The notes under the pieces were generated by a model, which did not search any database, had not been told where the DNA came from, and was given only the letters and a program-made list of their open reading frames with translations. This document shows positions 1-8,159 of a stretch of DNA of 64,000 nucleotides, piece by piece. The translations under genes were made by a program, and so were the position numbers. The DNA comes from Caryophanales bacterium UBA4278 (GTDB lineage Bacteria; Bacillota_I; Bacilli_A; RFN20; CAG-826): the NCBI GenBank assembly GCA_002395065.1, contig DGVS01000005.1, positions 62,001 through 126,000 of the forward strand. The letters run 5' to 3'. Numbering within the stretch: the first letter of the stretch is position 1; the number at the start of each line of letters is the position of its first letter.

Positions 1-1517
1 TTGCAGCCATTGTTGGAGGTATTGTTGTTGCTCTACTTTCGATTTTTGGTGAAATTGTTTATATGCATCGCTTCCGTGATGAAGTTTATAAAGGACGTAG
101 TTTAAAGAAAGCTAATACGGAAGCATTTAGACGTTCAAACTTAATTGTTCTTGATGGAACAGTTTTAGTTGGTGCAAGTGGATTACTCTTCTACCTCCTT
201 GGAGGCGAAGCTTTAAAATCTTTCGGAGTTATCGCTTTCTTTGGTGCAATTATTTCCTTTGTTTTATTCCACATTGTCTATCGTATTTTGAATTGGCTTT
301 TAGCCAATACAACAAATATTCAAACTAAATATAGTTTGTTTAATATTGATGAAAGCAAAGTTCCAAACATTGCACTTGATGAAAAACCAAACTTTGAAAG
401 TCCATATGAGAAAACTGACTTTACTAAAAAACGCAAAGCGTTAGGTATTGTTGGTGGTGTCTTATTGATTGCTTCCTTAGCTGGTATCATCACCTTTGGT
501 GTATTAAATGGTTCTCCAATTAACACCAAGAAAGCGTCAGATGATCACTCAGTCATCTATACATCAATTCAAGCTGATGATGACAGATTAAATTCCACAC
601 TCTTTAGTGATGAAATCTTAGCCAAGATTGTTATCGACGGCAAAGCCGTTGATGTGAAAAATGTTTCTGTCGAATTTAAGGAAACAAAGAGTTACGATCT
701 TGATGAAAAACTCGAAAAGACAACATATCAATATGTTGCTAAATTTGATAATGTGCTCTCCAACGATAAAGTCCAATACAAGGATGGAGAAGATTTAAAA
801 GATGCGGAGAATTTACAAGATGCGGTGGTTAGCCTTGTTGAAAAATATGAAATTATTGAAAGTGGTGTCACCGCCGATGTTCGTGTCACTGGTGAAACCG
901 TTTCAACTCCAAATCAAGGCGAAATTGCTTTAGCAACAGGTATTACTTTAGCAGCCGCATTTGTCTACTGCGCTTTCCGTTATCGTTTATCCCGTGCTTG
1001 TAGTTTACTTGTTGTGAGCACTGGTGTGACAACCGTTACATACGGATTATTGACACTTACACGTCTAGCCACATCATCCGTGAGTGCAATTTTGCTTCCA
1101 ATCGTTGCCATCTCATCATTATTAACTGCTCTCTTCTACCTAAGTAGAGAGAAAGAACTTGATAAAGAAGAAAAGGCTTATGACGCGACAAAGAGAAGCG
1201 CACTTGTTGCTCGCGCTGCTTCACTTAGCGCATTACCAGTCTTCACCTTTACATTAATTGGTGGATACCTGGCGATTAACTTCTTTGGTTTCGGACCAGT
1301 TGAATTAACAATCCTCTTTGGTGCAGTGATTGTCGGAACAGTGTTAACTGTTCTTGCAGTGCTCTCACTTATGGGTCCACTTGCTAGTGTCTTTGATCGC
1401 TTATTCAGCAAGGTTCGCTTACCAAAATTACGCCGCCATAAAGAAAACAAACAACATTCACTTAAACCAAAAACAAGTGAACCACAAGAAACAATCTTTA
1501 TCGGTATTAACGACTAA
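1..1517 (+). CDS. secDF: SecDF protein-export membrane protein (5' end outside window)
   Basis: The frame is open from base 3, so the N-terminal SecD part lies upstream; about 504 residues are visible. The first ~100 residues are the last membrane helices of SecD, with the typical R-G-R-S-L/A loop followed by two hydrophobic segments. A new membrane segment near residue 150 begins the SecF half. A ~140-residue charged extracytoplasmic domain follows, then about five hydrophobic segments and a basic cytoplasmic tail. In this family the protein uses the proton gradient to help SecYEG release exported proteins. The extracytoplasmic part is poorly conserved, so the SecF assignment rests on architecture. 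Transcription probably ends at the palindrome just downstream. Confidence 0.8.
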   Translation, partial: AAIVGGIVVALLSIFGEIVYMHRFRDEVYKGRSLKKANTEAFRRSNLIVLDGTVLVGASGLLFYLLGGEALKSFGVIAFFGAIISFVLFHIVYRILNWLLANTTNIQTKYSLFNIDESKVPNIALDEKPNFESPYEKTDFTKKRKALGIVGGVLLIASLAGIITFGVLNGSPINTKKASDDHSVIYTSIQADDDRLNSTLFSDEILAKIVIDGKAVDVKNVSVEFKETKSYDLDEKLEKTTYQYVAKFDNVLSNDKVQYKDGEDLKDAENLQDAVVSLVEKYEIIESGVTADVRVTGETVSTPNQGEIALATGITLAAAFVYCAFRYRLSRACSLLVVSTGVTTVTYGLLTLTRLATSSVSAILLPIVAISSLLTALFYLSREKELDKEEKAYDATKRSALVARAASLSALPVFTFTLIGGYLAINFFGFGPVELTILFGAVIVGTVLTVLAVLSLMGPLASVFDRLFSKVRLPKLRRHKENKQHSLKPKTSEPQETIFIGIND

Positions 1518-1524
1518 TTTTAAT

Positions 1525-1544
1525 AGGGCTATTTAAATAGCCCT
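1525..1544 (+). terminator. Perfect 20-base palindrome after secDF
   Basis: AGGGCTATTT pairs exactly with AAATAGCCCT, followed by a weak T-rich stretch (TTAATTT). It lies between the secDF stop and the recJ start, so it is probably a modest terminator for secDF. The T tract is short, so readthrough into recJ is possible. Confidence 0.6.
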
Positions 1545-1559
1545 TTAATTTACTTAAAT

Positions 1560-3140
1560 ATGGACCGTTTATATCTCGAACTTCTAAATTACTATCACCT
1601 TTCTGAAGATGAGTTTTTAAAGATGTCATGTCCCTTAGATGAGATTCATCTAATTGAACCTACTTCGATTAAAGGAATGAATCGAGTTAAGTCACGTATT
1701 TTTGAATCAATCAAAAACAACGAAAAGATCATTATCTATGGTGATTATGATTGTGATGGAATCAGCGCCACATCAATTATGTATCGCACATTCCAAATCC
1801 TCAATTACCATGTTTCTTATTACATTCCATCACGTTATTTAGACGGATATGGACTTAATGTCCAAAACGTTGAAAAGATCGCTTTAGCCGGCTACAAACT
1901 AATTATTTGTGTCGATAACGGCATCTCTCAACATGAAGCGATTCATCGTGCCAAAGAACTTGGTATTGATGTCATCGTCATTGACCATCATGAAGTTCCT
2001 GAAGTAAGAACTGAAGCGTACGAAATTATTCATCCAACTGTTTCCGAAATTTCAGAGATTATTGGTTCGGGCGGATTTATGGCGTTATATGTTTCAGCTG
2101 CACTCCTTGGTTCATACGATGATTATTTAGTGACGATTGCTGGTTTAAGTGTCATTTCCGACATGATGGAATTAAAAGGTCAAAATCGTGACCTTGTTCG
2201 ACTTGCTGTGAACAATTTTGAGAAGAATAAATACCTTCCTCTCCGCTTATTAGCGGAATCTCCAATCATTTCCGAGAAATCATTCTCGATGGAAATCGCC
2301 CCAAAAATTAACGCGATTGGACGTTTGATGGAGAAAAACGAGGCCAATCTTCTCGTGAAATATTTCACAACTGATAATGACCAGGATGTTTATTCACTAT
2401 GTGATTGGATTAACCGCATCAACGCCGAGCGAAAAGAAATTACCCGAGAAACCGTCGATAACCTTCAAGAGGACTTCTCTAGTTTACCTGGTATCTGTGT
2501 TAACATTGATACAAAAGAAGGCATTATTGGTTTGATTGCCAATCGGTTCTTAAATCTATATAACATTCCTTCTTTAGTCTTCACAAAGGATGTTTTACAT
2601 CCTGAAATCTTAAAAGGTTCAATTCGATCAAAAGAAGGATTTAATGTCACAAAAGCATTTAAATCACTCGAAAAATATCTTGTTACTGGTGGTGGACACT
2701 CCTTTGCTGGAGGCTTATCCATCAAAGCAAATGACTTTGAAGAATTTAAAAAAGAATTCCTCAAACTTTGTGAGCAATATAGGATTGAAGAAAGCAAACA
2801 TCCAAGCATCGATATTTCCCTTTCTGAGATCACCATGTCGAACTATGAACTTGTTCGCCAATTTGCTCCATTCGGAATGGGTTTTGAAGAACCTCTATTC
2901 TCTATAGAGAATATTCCAACGAGAGGTCTAACATTTATCTCCGAAGGAAAACACCTCTCCACACCATTAACAATCCAATCAAAATTACTCGGTTTTAATA
3001 TGAGCAAAGATGAGATTCAGTCAGCGTCTTTAATGAATGTTGAAGGCCACTTTAACCTCTCCTCATTTAAAGGTGCAAAGACGCTTGAATTTCGAATTTC
3101 AAAATATAATCTTCACCAATCTAGCGCACCTGTGCGATAA
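1560..3140 (+). CDS. recJ: Single-stranded-DNA-specific exonuclease RecJ
   Basis: DHH-family 5'-3' exonuclease acting on single-stranded DNA in recombination and mismatch repair. Visible motifs are GDYDCDG near residue 62 (metal ligands), VIDHHE near residue 140 (the DHH motif) and GGHSFAGG near residue 380 (DHHA1 domain). A short beta-rich OB-like segment closes the protein. At 526 residues it corresponds to the conserved catalytic core and lacks the long C-terminal extension of Bacillus RecJ. The start ATG is only 16 bases after the secDF palindrome and has no Shine-Dalgarno sequence, so its mRNA may have a very short leader. Confidence 0.93.
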   Translation: MDRLYLELLNYYHLSEDEFLKMSCPLDEIHLIEPTSIKGMNRVKSRIFESIKNNEKIIIYGDYDCDGISATSIMYRTFQILNYHVSYYIPSRYLDGYGLNVQNVEKIALAGYKLIICVDNGISQHEAIHRAKELGIDVIVIDHHEVPEVRTEAYEIIHPTVSEISEIIGSGGFMALYVSAALLGSYDDYLVTIAGLSVISDMMELKGQNRDLVRLAVNNFEKNKYLPLRLLAESPIISEKSFSMEIAPKINAIGRLMEKNEANLLVKYFTTDNDQDVYSLCDWINRINAERKEITRETVDNLQEDFSSLPGICVNIDTKEGIIGLIANRFLNLYNIPSLVFTKDVLHPEILKGSIRSKEGFNVTKAFKSLEKYLVTGGGHSFAGGLSIKANDFEEFKKEFLKLCEQYRIEESKHPSIDISLSEITMSNYELVRQFAPFGMGFEEPLFSIENIPTRGLTFISEGKHLSTPLTIQSKLLGFNMSKDEIQSASLMNVEGHFNLSSFKGAKTLEFRISKYNLHQSSAPVR

Positions 3141-3163
3141 TTATTTATAAGGAACCCCCGCCT

Positions 3164-5449
3164 ATGAACACAAAGAAAATAATTCTTCCATTAGTAGCAT
3201 TATTTCTTTTAGCTGGCTGTAATTCTGGTTCTAAGAAAACTAGTAAAAAATCCGGAACTAGCCAATCACCAACACCAAGCGAACAAAAAATTCCATCTTA
3301 TGATGGTTTGCCTGATTATGGTGAATATGAAGGCACACCAGGAGTTGGAGAAAACCATATTCAATCTATTTCTGCATCTCCAAATAAGACGCATTTAGCT
3401 TATGTAGGTGATGTTTTTACAATCGATTCATCAGTTTCACCTTCATCGATTCCTGAAGAAGAGAAAGTATTTTCATACACATCTTCAAATGAATCTATTG
3501 CATCTGTAAAGATTCTTGATGAAGGACCTGACGGTGAGGTGACATGTTTATCTCCTGGAAAAACAACAATTACGGTTTATTCTTTTGAAAAGAGATTTAA
3601 AAGGGAAATTGTCTTAACGGTTTATGAAAAATCCGATTCAACCGATTTTTATCAAGTTGGCACGAACGCGAACAATGATAAAAAGAAATTTGGTTGGGTT
3701 GATAAACGATATTTTGATGGCGACAGTGCTGGTGTAACTCAGCTTGGAAGAAACTTTTGGAAGTTCCTTCGTGGTCAACCATCTAAGATTGCCACCTATG
3801 GTGGAGCACTTGCTTTTGGTAGTGCAAACGCCCCAGAAGGATCATTTGAATTATCAACTGTTTTCCAATATCCTGTTGAATCTGTTATTTTAAATTGCTC
3901 CAGCGCTCCTGAAACCGATCCATCAACAGGGATTAATACCTCATATGGAAGTTCAACAATTGATTCATGGATTGGTGAAAATCATTTCGATATTACTATT
4001 AACGGAACAAAATATTCACCAACCAGTGCGATCCATACTGCTCGCGGAACTGATGACGCTACTTGTAGCGATCATATCATTGATTGTAAGAATATGTCGG
4101 GCGAATTTCATGTTAAGCTTGGTGCATCAACCGGTTATATCCGGATTAAATCAATTGTCATTAATTATGCAAATCGTGTTTTCCCAAGTGGCAATGAATC
4201 AACCGCAAACATCAATTTTGATGAAGCATCGTTTACGACCACACCTTCCTCATCATTTAAAGCCAATACATGTAAAGACGCCAATAATCTTGTTAATGTT
4301 GCTCTTTCATATATGAAAGAAAAGGATGCCGCTGTGGAAAATCATTACGCCATGCGTGGCAACTCAACATTAATCATCACACCTGTTGACAAAACAAAAA
4401 CAATTAAGAGTGTTGATGCCACATTTGCCCAATACACACTTCCAGCAGACGAAGTTAAAGATGAAGAAGTTATAAAAGAAGCCGGTACTGTTATTGTAAA
4501 TAACATTACCACTCGTGAATCCTACACTAACGCCGACGCAATTCTTGATAATTTCCCATCAACAACAAACAATGTCAAACTAACAAATTTAAACCTTGGT
4601 ACAAACTGGGTAGAAATCAAAAACGCTCAAACTCAAACAAGCGGATATCTTCTCGGATTAGTTTCACTAAAAGTGGAACTAACTGATGCTGTTACTCCAG
4701 CAACATTTAGTAAGATTGAAATTGAAGGCCATGTTTTACAAGATACGTATGATTATGAGTCAACTACATATCGCGATTCATTTAAAGATCGCGGATGTGC
4801 AGTGAATGCCTATTTTACGAATCCAAATCTCATGCCAATCATGCTTAACTCAAATGATTCAAACATGAAGACAGTTAAGGATTCAGTTAGCTGGAATGCT
4901 CTTAATCTAGGTGATACAAGTGTTAGTGGAACATCAAAATATGGTGCATTGACATATGAAGGCATTACTGTTCAACAACACGCAAATAAACAATGGAAAA
5001 AAGCGACCAGTGTTGGAGAAGGAAAATATCTAATTGTCTCACGTGAAACACTTAAGTGTTTTTCTGGAATCGGAACCAATACGCAGATGCAAAACGGGAC
5101 AACTGATTTTGTCGTTAGTTTGAACTCCGATAATATGATTGACGGCAGTTACCAAATTGATTATTCCTATTTCACATTTACATCAACAACAAGCGATCAT
5201 TTCCGTGCCGATAGTCGCTCAGAATACTTTATTAATGGATTAACAAACAGTGGCAAGATTTCCTTCTCATATTCAAGTAACGTCTCTTTGTTCCTTGTTC
5301 AAAATGAAGGTGGGTTTGATATCCATTATTCCAAATCAGGAACAGAATATGTTTTTGGTTTAACTTCATCTGGATATTTCTCTTTTGTTGATGTTACAAG
5401 TGAGGCTAGTCAACTTCCAGAACCTGTTGATTTCTATCGTCTTGCCTAG
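3164..5449 (+). CDS. Large surface lipoprotein with Big_2-like domain
   Basis: The N-terminus is a classic lipoprotein signal: MNTKK, a hydrophobic stretch, then lipobox LLAGC with Cys19. A Ser/Lys-rich spacer follows. Residues ~60-135 resemble a bacterial Ig-like (Big_2) domain, with the S-S-N-E-S-I-A-S-V core and a G-x-T-T-I-T-V strand. The remaining ~600 residues are beta-rich, Ser/Thr/Asn-rich and without a recognisable enzyme motif. One stretch (~residues 230-330: FDITINGTKYS, then YIRIKSIVINY) resembles the C-terminal module of the lipoprotein at 6345. It starts 23 bases after recJ with a plausible AAGGAA site. Function unknown; probably an anchored adhesin-like or substrate-binding surface protein. 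Confidence 0.7.
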   Translation: MNTKKIILPLVALFLLAGCNSGSKKTSKKSGTSQSPTPSEQKIPSYDGLPDYGEYEGTPGVGENHIQSISASPNKTHLAYVGDVFTIDSSVSPSSIPEEEKVFSYTSSNESIASVKILDEGPDGEVTCLSPGKTTITVYSFEKRFKREIVLTVYEKSDSTDFYQVGTNANNDKKKFGWVDKRYFDGDSAGVTQLGRNFWKFLRGQPSKIATYGGALAFGSANAPEGSFELSTVFQYPVESVILNCSSAPETDPSTGINTSYGSSTIDSWIGENHFDITINGTKYSPTSAIHTARGTDDATCSDHIIDCKNMSGEFHVKLGASTGYIRIKSIVINYANRVFPSGNESTANINFDEASFTTTPSSSFKANTCKDANNLVNVALSYMKEKDAAVENHYAMRGNSTLIITPVDKTKTIKSVDATFAQYTLPADEVKDEEVIKEAGTVIVNNITTRESYTNADAILDNFPSTTNNVKLTNLNLGTNWVEIKNAQTQTSGYLLGLVSLKVELTDAVTPATFSKIEIEGHVLQDTYDYESTTYRDSFKDRGCAVNAYFTNPNLMPIMLNSNDSNMKTVKDSVSWNALNLGDTSVSGTSKYGALTYEGITVQQHANKQWKKATSVGEGKYLIVSRETLKCFSGIGTNTQMQNGTTDFVVSLNSDNMIDGSYQIDYSYFTFTSTTSDHFRADSRSEYFINGLTNSGKISFSYSSNVSLFLVQNEGGFDIHYSKSGTEYVFGLTSSGYFSFVDVTSEASQLPEPVDFYRLA

Positions 5450-5489
5450 TAAGACAAGCAAGAATAGATATATCTATTAAAAATAAAAT

Positions 5490-5519
5490 GGATTTCGTTA
5501 TCTACACGAAGTCCTTTTT
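5490..5519 (+). terminator. Rho-independent terminator after the large lipoprotein
   Basis: GGATTTCGT pairs with ACGAAGTCC (one G-T wobble) around a 7-base loop and is followed by five Ts. It separates the 3164 lipoprotein from the next gene, whose own promoter lies immediately downstream. Confidence 0.85.
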
Positions 5520-5527
5520 GTTATAAT
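5519..5527 (+). promoter_or_regulatory. Extended -10 promoter of the Gly-rich lipoprotein
   Basis: TGTTATAAT is a perfect extended -10 element directly after the preceding terminator, with no good -35. It gives a ~60-base leader. The leader contains a perfect hairpin (TTTCTATTA, G, TAATAGAAA at 5561-5579) whose 3' side runs into the AAAGGAG ribosome-binding site at 5577-5583, so translation could be structure-modulated. Confidence 0.6.
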
Positions 5528-5597
5528 ATTTAATGTAGAAGTGAAAAACGTACGATTTCATTTCTATTAGTAATAGAAAGGAGATTATTGATTACTT

Positions 5598-6230
5598 ATG
5601 AAAAAAACTACTTTAGTTTTACTCCCGGTCTTAGGTGCACTTCTTCTTGCTGGTTGTACAACCGCAAAGAGGCCAAACAAGAAAAAATCTTCTAGTGCTA
5701 CAGTTACTTCAAAAACCACATCACAAGGTGGTGGCGGTAACACTTCCCAAGGTGGCGGTGGCAATACCTCCCAAGGTGGCGGTGGCAATACCTCTCAAGG
5801 CGGAGGCGGCGGAGGCGGCGGTAACGGCACTGTTACCCTTAAAGCTAACGCTGATAAAAGTGCCCAAGATACAACTTCAGTTACTTTCTCAAATTCTGGT
5901 TATACTGTTCTAATTGAACTAGGTAGCAATACCCAAAACACCATTGAAGATTGTGTTAGTAAAACTGGACAAAATTCTTTCAGAATGTATAAGGCATTTG
6001 ACATTACATTTAGTGCCCCATCTGCATTCAGCAAGCTTGAAATCCAATGGTTCAGCTTCAATGATAATCCAACTCAATACGCATTTAATTTCGAAAATAC
6101 TGATGCGACATTTGAGATGGATCAAACAAACATGAAGACAACCGTCACACTTAAATCTGCTGCAAGCAGCATTAAGTACGCCAACATCGCTCATCAAGCT
6201 CGTGTTGACACCGTTACGTTTATTGCTTAA
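5598..6230 (+). CDS. Lipoprotein with Gly-rich tandem-repeat linker
   Basis: A 210-residue lipoprotein: Met-Lys-Lys start, hydrophobic core and lipobox LLAGC near residue 20. A Lys/Ser/Thr spacer is followed by three and a half copies of SQGGGGNT (residues ~42-77) ending in a poly-Gly run. The C-terminal ~130 residues form a beta-rich globular domain without a known catalytic signature. The layout (anchor, flexible Gly linker, small domain) is that of a surface-displayed binding module. It is the middle of three consecutive lipoprotein genes and has its own promoter and terminator. The ribosome-binding site AAAGGAG is ~14 bases from the ATG, which is longer than usual. Function unknown. Confidence 0.7.
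   Translation: MKKTTLVLLPVLGALLLAGCTTAKRPNKKKSSSATVTSKTTSQGGGGNTSQGGGGNTSQGGGGNTSQGGGGGGGGNGTVTLKANADKSAQDTTSVTFSNSGYTVLIELGSNTQNTIEDCVSKTGQNSFRMYKAFDITFSAPSAFSKLEIQWFSFNDNPTQYAFNFENTDATFEMDQTNMKTTVTLKSAASSIKYANIAHQARVDTVTFIA
5721..5828 (+). repeat. In-frame 24-base tandem repeat (SQGGGGNT)
   Basis: Three full 24-base units and a degenerate fourth encode the Gly-rich linker. The units are nearly identical at DNA level, and the fourth is expanded with GGC/GGA codons. Repeat number could vary between strains by slippage without breaking the frame. Confidence 0.85.
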
Positions 6231-6270
6231 TATCAGGGAAGACTAATAAGTTAATTTCTATTACAACCAA

Positions 6271-6296
6271 GAGAGGATTAAAAATCCTCTCTTTTT
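6271..6296 (+). terminator. Rho-independent terminator
   Basis: GAGAGGAT and ATCCTCTC form a perfect 8-pair stem with a 5-base loop, followed by a T-rich tail. It ends the 5598 lipoprotein transcript. Confidence 0.85.
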
Positions 6297-6344
6297 CTTT
6301 TTCTTCAAATAATATAAAATATTATGTGAAAGAAGGGTTTTAAT

Positions 6345-8057
6345 ATGAATAAAAAATTCCTTATTCTTCCAATCGTCTCGGCTCTTTTGTTAGCGGGATG
6401 TACACTTGGAGGAAAAAAATCTAACAAAAAGAAAAAATCATCTAGCGCAGTGATTACTTCTGTAACCTCAGGAGGAGGCACTTCTCAAGGTGGTGCTTCA
6501 CAAGGTGGCACAAGCCAAGGTGGCACATCACAAGGTGGCACATCCCAAGGTGGAACAAGCGTTGCTCCAACAAAAGAATGGTCAGCGGATGAACTTGCTG
6601 ATTTCACAAATTATTTTGGCGGAGTTGTTCCTCCATATTTTGAAATCGATGCTGAGTATAGCGAACCAGAGAATGGTACTTTAATGAGTGTCGATATAAC
6701 AGATGCTGAAGCTACAGCGTATATCGCATCTTTAGATAGTTCTTGGACTGAAGTGACTACCACTCAAGGTTCTTATTATCAAAAAGACGCTTCAAATGGA
6801 ACTGGTTATATGATGCTTTATACTGGCTCCTACGATGGAGGGTCTTACATTGTTGCTCAATGGTATTCTCCATTAGCTTCTATTTCTTTAAGTGGAACAT
6901 ATCCAATCACTTTTGAAGTTGGTGACACATTCAACCACGACGGACTTGTTGTGTCTGGAACATGCAAAGATGGATATGTCTACGCAGATATTACTAGTCA
7001 AGCAACATTCTCAACTCCAGATATGTCAACACCAGGACAAAAAACAGTAACTGTTTCTGTTGAAGACGACGAAGTTATTTCAACAACTTATACAATCACC
7101 GTTAACTCATCTGTGAAATATACAGTTTCATTTGATGGTGGTGAAGGAACAGGAACCATGTCTGATGTTGAAGCATCCGAGGGAAGTTATACTCTTCCAG
7201 CTTCAACATTTGTTGCCCCAGAAGGCAAAGCCTTTGCCGGATGGAAAGCCAATAATACTGGTGACTTAATCCCAGCTGGTGGAACATATAACTTAACTGC
7301 TGCTGTGACATTTTATGCTCAATGGGCCAGCGAATATATCGTTTCATTTGCTGCTGGAGAAGGCTCTGGAACAATGGATCCAGTCAAAGTTGGAGAAGGT
7401 GGTAAGATTAGCGAACCAACCTGCACATTTACTGCTCCAACTGGAAAAGAATTTGATAAATGGGTCATTGGAACCGAAGCTGTTACATTCCCATATACTG
7501 TTACAGGTAATGTTACCTTAACAGCAACATGGAAAGAAAAAGCAACACCTGTTCAATCAGTCAAATATACGATTGATAATCCAGCCGATCAATATGGTAA
7601 GAAATTCTCTGATTTAACTGCAGACCAAATTCTTTCCGGATTTGTCTCCGATGGAGATGCTGTTATTACAGGATTTAAAGATAATAACGGTAATGTCTAT
7701 TTTGGCGGAAACGGTGGTTCAGGTACTTCTGCATTTACGTTTGTTGACGCATTTAAGCTTGGTAAGAGTAAGGCAAAAGGTGAAATTACACTTACCATTG
7801 GTTCTAGCTATTCGTTCTCTAAAATTGCTTTCGCTCTTTGCGGACAACGTGATGATGGTTCTATCACAGTAAACGGTGTTGAAAAACCTGTTACAGCCAA
7901 GATTACTGGTTCTGGTGCATTGACTCCATCAACAGTTACAACACAAACCGTTGAATTTGATATTGCTAGTGGAACAACCGACTTTGTGTTATCGAGCAAA
8001 GATTCTGCAGAGAATAACTACTCGATTTATATTGTTGGAATTGAATTTATCGCTTAA
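6345..8057 (+). CDS. Multidomain surface lipoprotein with InlB-type B-repeats
   Basis: A 570-residue lipoprotein with lipobox LLAGC near residue 19. Five SQGGT/A repeats (residues ~47-71) form a flexible linker. A ~100-residue domain follows, then a bacterial Ig-like strand set (~residues 180-250, starting ISLSGTYPITFEVGD). Next are two Listeria-Bacteroides (InlB B / Flg_new) repeats at ~255-330 and ~333-400, each with the V-S-F-x-x-G-x-G-x-G-T-M opening and an F-x-x-W core. The last ~165 residues are a beta-rich module ending SIYIVGIEFIA, resembling part of the 3164 lipoprotein. It probably acts in cell-surface or host interaction. GAAGGG precedes the ATG. Confidence 0.78.
   Translation: MNKKFLILPIVSALLLAGCTLGGKKSNKKKKSSSAVITSVTSGGGTSQGGASQGGTSQGGTSQGGTSQGGTSVAPTKEWSADELADFTNYFGGVVPPYFEIDAEYSEPENGTLMSVDITDAEATAYIASLDSSWTEVTTTQGSYYQKDASNGTGYMMLYTGSYDGGSYIVAQWYSPLASISLSGTYPITFEVGDTFNHDGLVVSGTCKDGYVYADITSQATFSTPDMSTPGQKTVTVSVEDDEVISTTYTITVNSSVKYTVSFDGGEGTGTMSDVEASEGSYTLPASTFVAPEGKAFAGWKANNTGDLIPAGGTYNLTAAVTFYAQWASEYIVSFAAGEGSGTMDPVKVGEGGKISEPTCTFTAPTGKEFDKWVIGTEAVTFPYTVTGNVTLTATWKEKATPVQSVKYTIDNPADQYGKKFSDLTADQILSGFVSDGDAVITGFKDNNGNVYFGGNGGSGTSAFTFVDAFKLGKSKAKGEITLTIGSSYSFSKIAFALCGQRDDGSITVNGVEKPVTAKITGSGALTPSTVTTQTVEFDIASGTTDFVLSSKDSAENNYSIYIVGIEFIA
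6483..6557 (+). repeat. In-frame 15-base tandem repeat (SQGGT)
   Basis: Five consecutive 15-base units encode SQGGA then four SQGGT. The array is the same idea as the 24-base repeat of the upstream lipoprotein but with a different unit length, so the two linkers expanded independently or were remodelled by slippage. Confidence 0.85.
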
Positions 8058-8074
8058 TAAACTCATCCTTTATA

Positions 8075-8103
8075 AGAGGCTAGTTCATCTGGCCTCTTTT
8101 TTT
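8075..8103 (+). terminator. Rho-independent terminator
   Basis: AGAGGCTAG pairs with CTGGCCTCT (one wobble) around a 5-base loop, followed by a run of seven Ts. It isolates the lipoprotein cluster from rel. Confidence 0.88.
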
Positions 8104-8140
8104 ATGCCTATATTACTTCACTTTTCTTTTAAAAGAAGAT

Positions 8141-8149
8141 TGATATAAT
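8141..8149 (+). promoter_or_regulatory. Extended -10 promoter of rel, nearly leaderless
   Basis: TGATATAAT ends 10 bases before the rel ATG at 8160. Transcription would begin 2-4 bases before the start codon, and no ribosome-binding site is present. Confidence 0.7.
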
Positions 8150-8159
8150 AATTAGCAAG

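Noticed and set aside
5721..6557. CRISPR or non-coding satellite repeats
   Set aside because: The 24- and 15-base repeats are in frame, uninterrupted and encode Gly-rich linkers; there are no spacers.
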